Source: Avena insularis (Eukaryota > Streptophyta > Magnoliopsida > Poales > Poaceae). From it: 64,000 nucleotides of DNA. Under the pieces are notes generated by a model. The model made no database searches. It was given only the letters and a program-made list of their open reading frames with translations, and had not been told where the DNA came from. Positions 61,140 through 64,000 of this stretch are shown here, one piece after another (the first letter of the stretch is position 1; every line of letters starts with the position of its first letter). The position numbers were made by a program, and so were the translations under genes. The stretch is taken from assembly GCA_023614405.1 (NCBI GenBank), contig CM042685.1, positions 248,001 through 312,000 of the forward strand. The letters are read 5' to 3'.

Positions 61140-61905
61140 ATGGATAACACACTTGGTTTCCTATTTGAGAAAACTACTATCCCTGTTATGGTAGTAGATG
61201 AACCCCCGCCTGCTAAATTGGATCTTTTTAAAATATCTACGAAAATTCTTGATCATGTTATGAATACTTACTATTTTGGAGATGGAACTGTCCATCCTGG
61301 TGATCATTTTCTCTCTATACATGAATTATGCGAGTTGTTCAAGTGTGCAGATATTACAATGGATCAATTTAAGAAAAAAGCTATTCCCTTTATCATTGAA
61401 AGTCGGAGCTGAGGAATGGTATTAGCTGCTAAAGAGTGGCTGATCTATTGAATGAGAGGAAATAATACCTCTCTTTTATTCTAAATTCTATCCTCCTAGT
61501 GAGATTCATAAATATCGAAATCAAATATATAATTTTTGGCCTCGTGATGGAAAGAGTATTGCCCAAGCTTGGGGGAGATTGAAGTTACTAATGCTCAAAT
61601 GTCCCATTCATGAGCTCCCTAATAATATTATTATTAATAACTTCTATGCAAGGCTTCCTCTTCATGATAAGGATTTATTGGATGCTTCTTGTGCTGGATC
61701 ATTTAAACGTATGAAATAAGAAGCTAAATGGGATCTTATCAACCGTATTCAAGAAAATACTGAAGCATGGGAGAATGACAAAGGAAGAAATTCAGGTATA
61801 AATTATGATTATAAATGCATTAAATATTTTATGGGAACTGATGACTTTCATAATATTAGTGCTGTTAATGGTCTTGATTCTCAAATTCTTGCAAAAAAAA
61901 CTTAA
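61140..61905 (+). pseudogene. Athila-type gag, broken by stops
   Basis: The frame opens with MDNTLGFLFEKTTIPVM. Stops occur at about 61410 and 61449, with gag-like sequence continuing beyond: EIHKYRNQIYNFWPRDGKSIAQAWGRLKLLMLKCPIHELPN (about 61502-61620) and LLDASCAGSFKRMK. This last part is typical of the retrotransposon gag family. The protein would form particles in the cytoplasm; here it is not makeable as one chain. Confidence 0.85.
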
Positions 61906-61922
61906 AGCTTTTTCCTCTTATA

Positions 61923-62909
61923 TTGAAATTTGAAAAAAAGGATTGGAACAAGTACCATGCCCCATATAAAGATATTGTTAATTGTGTTCCTACTAGAAAT
62001 AATGAAGTTTGTACTATTGATCGTATTTTGCCTGAACTTTATATTGAGAAAATACCTTTCCTTGCTAAGGTAAAGGAACATTCTATGATAACTAGTATGG
62101 TTAACAAAAGTACCAAGAAATCCGTAGAACCTGATGAACAAATAAATGTTGAAACTGCGGTAGCAATTTTGAAAGACCTTGTCACTAAAAATGTAGAAGA
62201 TGAACATATTGTATTTTGTGAAGATGCTTCTAATATTTTTTCACATCCTAGTAGAACTAGGAAAGCTAGTGTCCCTGTGCTTTCTGTCAGAATAGGTGAT
62301 CATTGCTATTATGATTTATGTGAAATTGGTGCAAGCTCAAGTGCTATTCCATATGAGATTTACAAAGAAACTATTCATAAAATTGGTCATTGTGAACTTG
62401 AGGAAGTTGATGTGGTTATTGATCTTGCTAATAGAGATACCATCTCTCCAATTGGTATTGTAAGAGATGTAGAAGTTCTTTGTGGTAAGACTAAATATCC
62501 TGCTGATTTTCTAGTACTTGGTTTAGCTGCTAGTAAAACTTGTCCTATCATTTTTGGTATACCTTTCTTCAACACTTGTGGATCTATTATAGATTGTAAG
62601 AAGGAGAATATTTTAACTAAATTTTTTGGAGAATCTTATGATTTTAATTTTTCCAAATTTTCTAAAGCTCCTTATGAAAATGAATTGCCTAATGAGGATT
62701 TTAGAGTTGAACAACTTTCTTCTACTTCTCTTGCTCCTAACAATGCTTTGCAGCAATATATGGAAGATCATGAAAGTGAGATCTTCATGGAAGAAAGAAA
62801 TGAGATTGATGAGATTCTTCTTCGTCAACCTAAGATGCTTAAGCATAACCTACATGTGGAAGATTTAGGTACCACATTACCACCTAAAAAGGACCGATTT
62901 TCGATCTAA
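61923..62909 (+). pseudogene. Gypsy aspartic protease region with changed active site
   Basis: A 328-residue open frame covers the region between gag and RT. The protease core is seen at VLSVRIGDHCYYDLCEIGASSSAIPYEIYK (about 62278-62365), where related elements have C-D-[IL]-G-A-S. Here the catalytic Asp position is Glu (gaa). A second block, FLVLGLAASKTCPIIFGIPFFNTCGSIIDC (about 62507-62600), matches the ILGRPFL-type segment near the C-terminus of such proteases. A stop after DRFSI separates it from RT. The frame is long, but the D-to-E change makes activity unlikely. Confidence 0.85.
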
Positions 62910-63010
62910 AACCTCTACCTGATGATCTTAAATATGCTTACATTGATGATAAGAAAATATATCCTGTTATTATTAGTTCTAAACTTTTAGGAAAGGAAGA
63001 GGAAATATTA

Positions 63011-63871
63011 TTGGAAGTATTAAAGAAACACCGAGGAGTTATGGGTTATACTCTTGATGATTTAAAATGGATTTCTTCTACTATATATCAGCATGCTATT
63101 AATATAGAACCTGATGCAAAACCAGTTGTTGAACATCAACGCCATTTAAATCCTAAGATGAAGGAAGTGGTAAGAAATGAGGTATTAAAACTTCTTGATG
63201 CTGTTATTATTTTTCCTATTGCTGATAGTAATTGGGTTAGTCCCGTTCATTGTGTCCCTAAGAAAGGAGGAATTACTGTTGTGCCTAATGAAAATAATGA
63301 GCTTATTCCTCAAAGAGTAGTAGTTGGTTATAGGATGTGCATTAATTTTAGAAAGGTGAACAAAGTTACTAAGAAAGATCACTATCCTCTACCTTTTATT
63401 GATCAAAAGCTAGAAAAGTTGTCTAAGAAGACTCATTTTTGTTTTCTTGATGGTTATTCTGGGTTCTCTCAAATTGCTGTTAGAGCGCAAGACCAAGAGA
63501 AAACCACTTTTACATGTCCTTATGGAACTGATGCTTATAGGCGTATGCCTTTAGGTTTGTGTAATGCTCCTGCTACTTTTCAGAGATGTATGTCTGCTAT
63601 CTTTCATGGTTTTTGTGAAGAAATTGAGGAAGTGTTCATGGACAATTTCTCCGTCTATGGAACTTCTTTTGATAATTGTTTGCACAATATTGATAAAGTT
63701 TTGTAGAGATGTGAAGAAACTAATCTTGTTCTTAATTGGGAGAAATTCCACTTTATGGTTAATGAAGGAATTGTCCTTGGACATAAAATTTCTGAAAGAG
63801 GTATTGAAGTTGATAGAGCCAAAGTTGAAGAAATTGAGAAAATGCCCTGTCCTAGGAATGTAGAAGCTAAA
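63011..63871 (+). pseudogene. Gypsy reverse transcriptase, truncated and catalytically altered
   Basis: The frame shows YTLDDLKWISSTIYQHAI, SNWVSPVHCVPKKGG, RMCINFRKVNKVTKKDHYPLPFIDQ, FLDGYSGFSQIAV, FTCPYGTDAYRRMPLGLCNAPATFQRCM and then FMDNFSVYG. The last motif is normally FMDDFSVYG, so the second catalytic Asp is Asn (aat). A TAG at 63704-63706 follows, with RT-like sequence continuing as ETNLVLNWEKFHFMVNEGIVLGHKIS to about 63870. RNase H and integrase are not reached. Confidence 0.92.
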
Positions 63872-64000
63872 GTTTAGTCCTACATAGAAAGTCATTGGAG
63901 AGTTACATCACCTTATATTGTAGATTTCACCAGTTTGTAGGTGAGTGAGAATAAGGGTTCTACACACACGCTCCTCCTCCGATGACCTCCGCCCTTCCCA
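63872..64000. other. Unassigned right edge
   Basis: After GCTAAAGTT at about 63870 the RT homology ends and unrelated sequence begins (tagtcctacatagaaagtca). It may be the edge of another LTR or transposon insertion, which the window cuts off. Confidence 0.3.

Larger units (their letters stand above)
59509..63871 (+). mobile_element. Athila-type Gypsy retrotransposon, 5' part
   Basis: The LTR (59509-61024) is followed by a primer-binding site, gag, protease and reverse transcriptase on the plus strand. The PBS sequence and the gag/pol style fit the Athila branch of Gypsy, common in Triticeae. Stops and altered catalytic residues show it is inactive. Homology stops abruptly near 63871, before RNase H and integrase, so the element is interrupted or truncated there. 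Confidence 0.9.

Overview
The window is nuclear DNA of a grass, most likely a member of the Triticeae (wheat, barley, rye or a relative). The reasons are a CYP75B-type cytochrome P450 with grass codon use, a Copia family whose LTR opens like the Angela/WIS/BARE group, an Athila-type Gypsy element, several CACTA transposons with the subterminal words ACCGGGACTAAAGG or GCCGTCGGCGTAG, and a Stowaway-type MITE. Nothing is prokaryotic. Almost every coding trace is a pseudogene or belongs to a transposon.

Layout. 1-414 is the 3' end of a Copia element with a short LTR. 1000-4421 is a broken flavonoid 3'-hydroxylase-like P450, split near its C-terminus by a Copia solo LTR (2602-4293) with a 5-bp target duplication. 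Its 3' flank carries a MITE and a truncated CACTA (CACTA-1, 4804-5670). A second copy of the P450 tail (5671-5811) follows, and its 3' flank is interrupted by CACTA-2 (5871-9758, TSD att). CACTA-2 holds about four satellite-like units and a 5S rRNA-like fragment.

10992-11369 and 58307-58573 are the two halves of one Myb/SANT-like gene. The bases between them (11370-58306, about 46.9 kb) behave as one very large CACTA insertion: it starts CACTAGT, ends ACTAGTG, has a 3-bp TSD (tgt), and the host reading frame continues exactly across it. From left to right it contains subterminal repeats, a decayed TNP2 transposase (11930-15190), internal subterminal-like repeats, a tandem array of ~660-bp units (16080-22369 and 31091-50471, about 39 units seen), a short hypothetical gene with its own TATA box (50732-51364), an AT-rich tandem repeat, a decayed second gene with Transposase_24-like, DUF8039-like and Ulp1-like parts (54079-57715), and right subterminal repeats. 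Inside the array sits a small CACTA fragment (CACTA-3), and a Copia element of 8.5 kb on the minus strand (22392-30916, TSD tggac) is inserted in that. The nesting is therefore four deep: gene, giant CACTA, CACTA-3, Copia.

The array has higher-order structure. On the right side, seven unit types (A-G) recur in the order ABCDEFG-ABCDEF-CDEFG-AB. On the left side a shorter pattern, PQRS-PQS-PQ, is seen. This resembles satellite evolution by unequal exchange, but inside a DNA transposon.

58640-59262 is a three-copy ~208-bp repeat. 59509-63871 is the 5' part of an Athila-type Gypsy element (LTR, PBS, gag, protease, RT) with stop codons and altered catalytic residues. The last 130 bases are unassigned.
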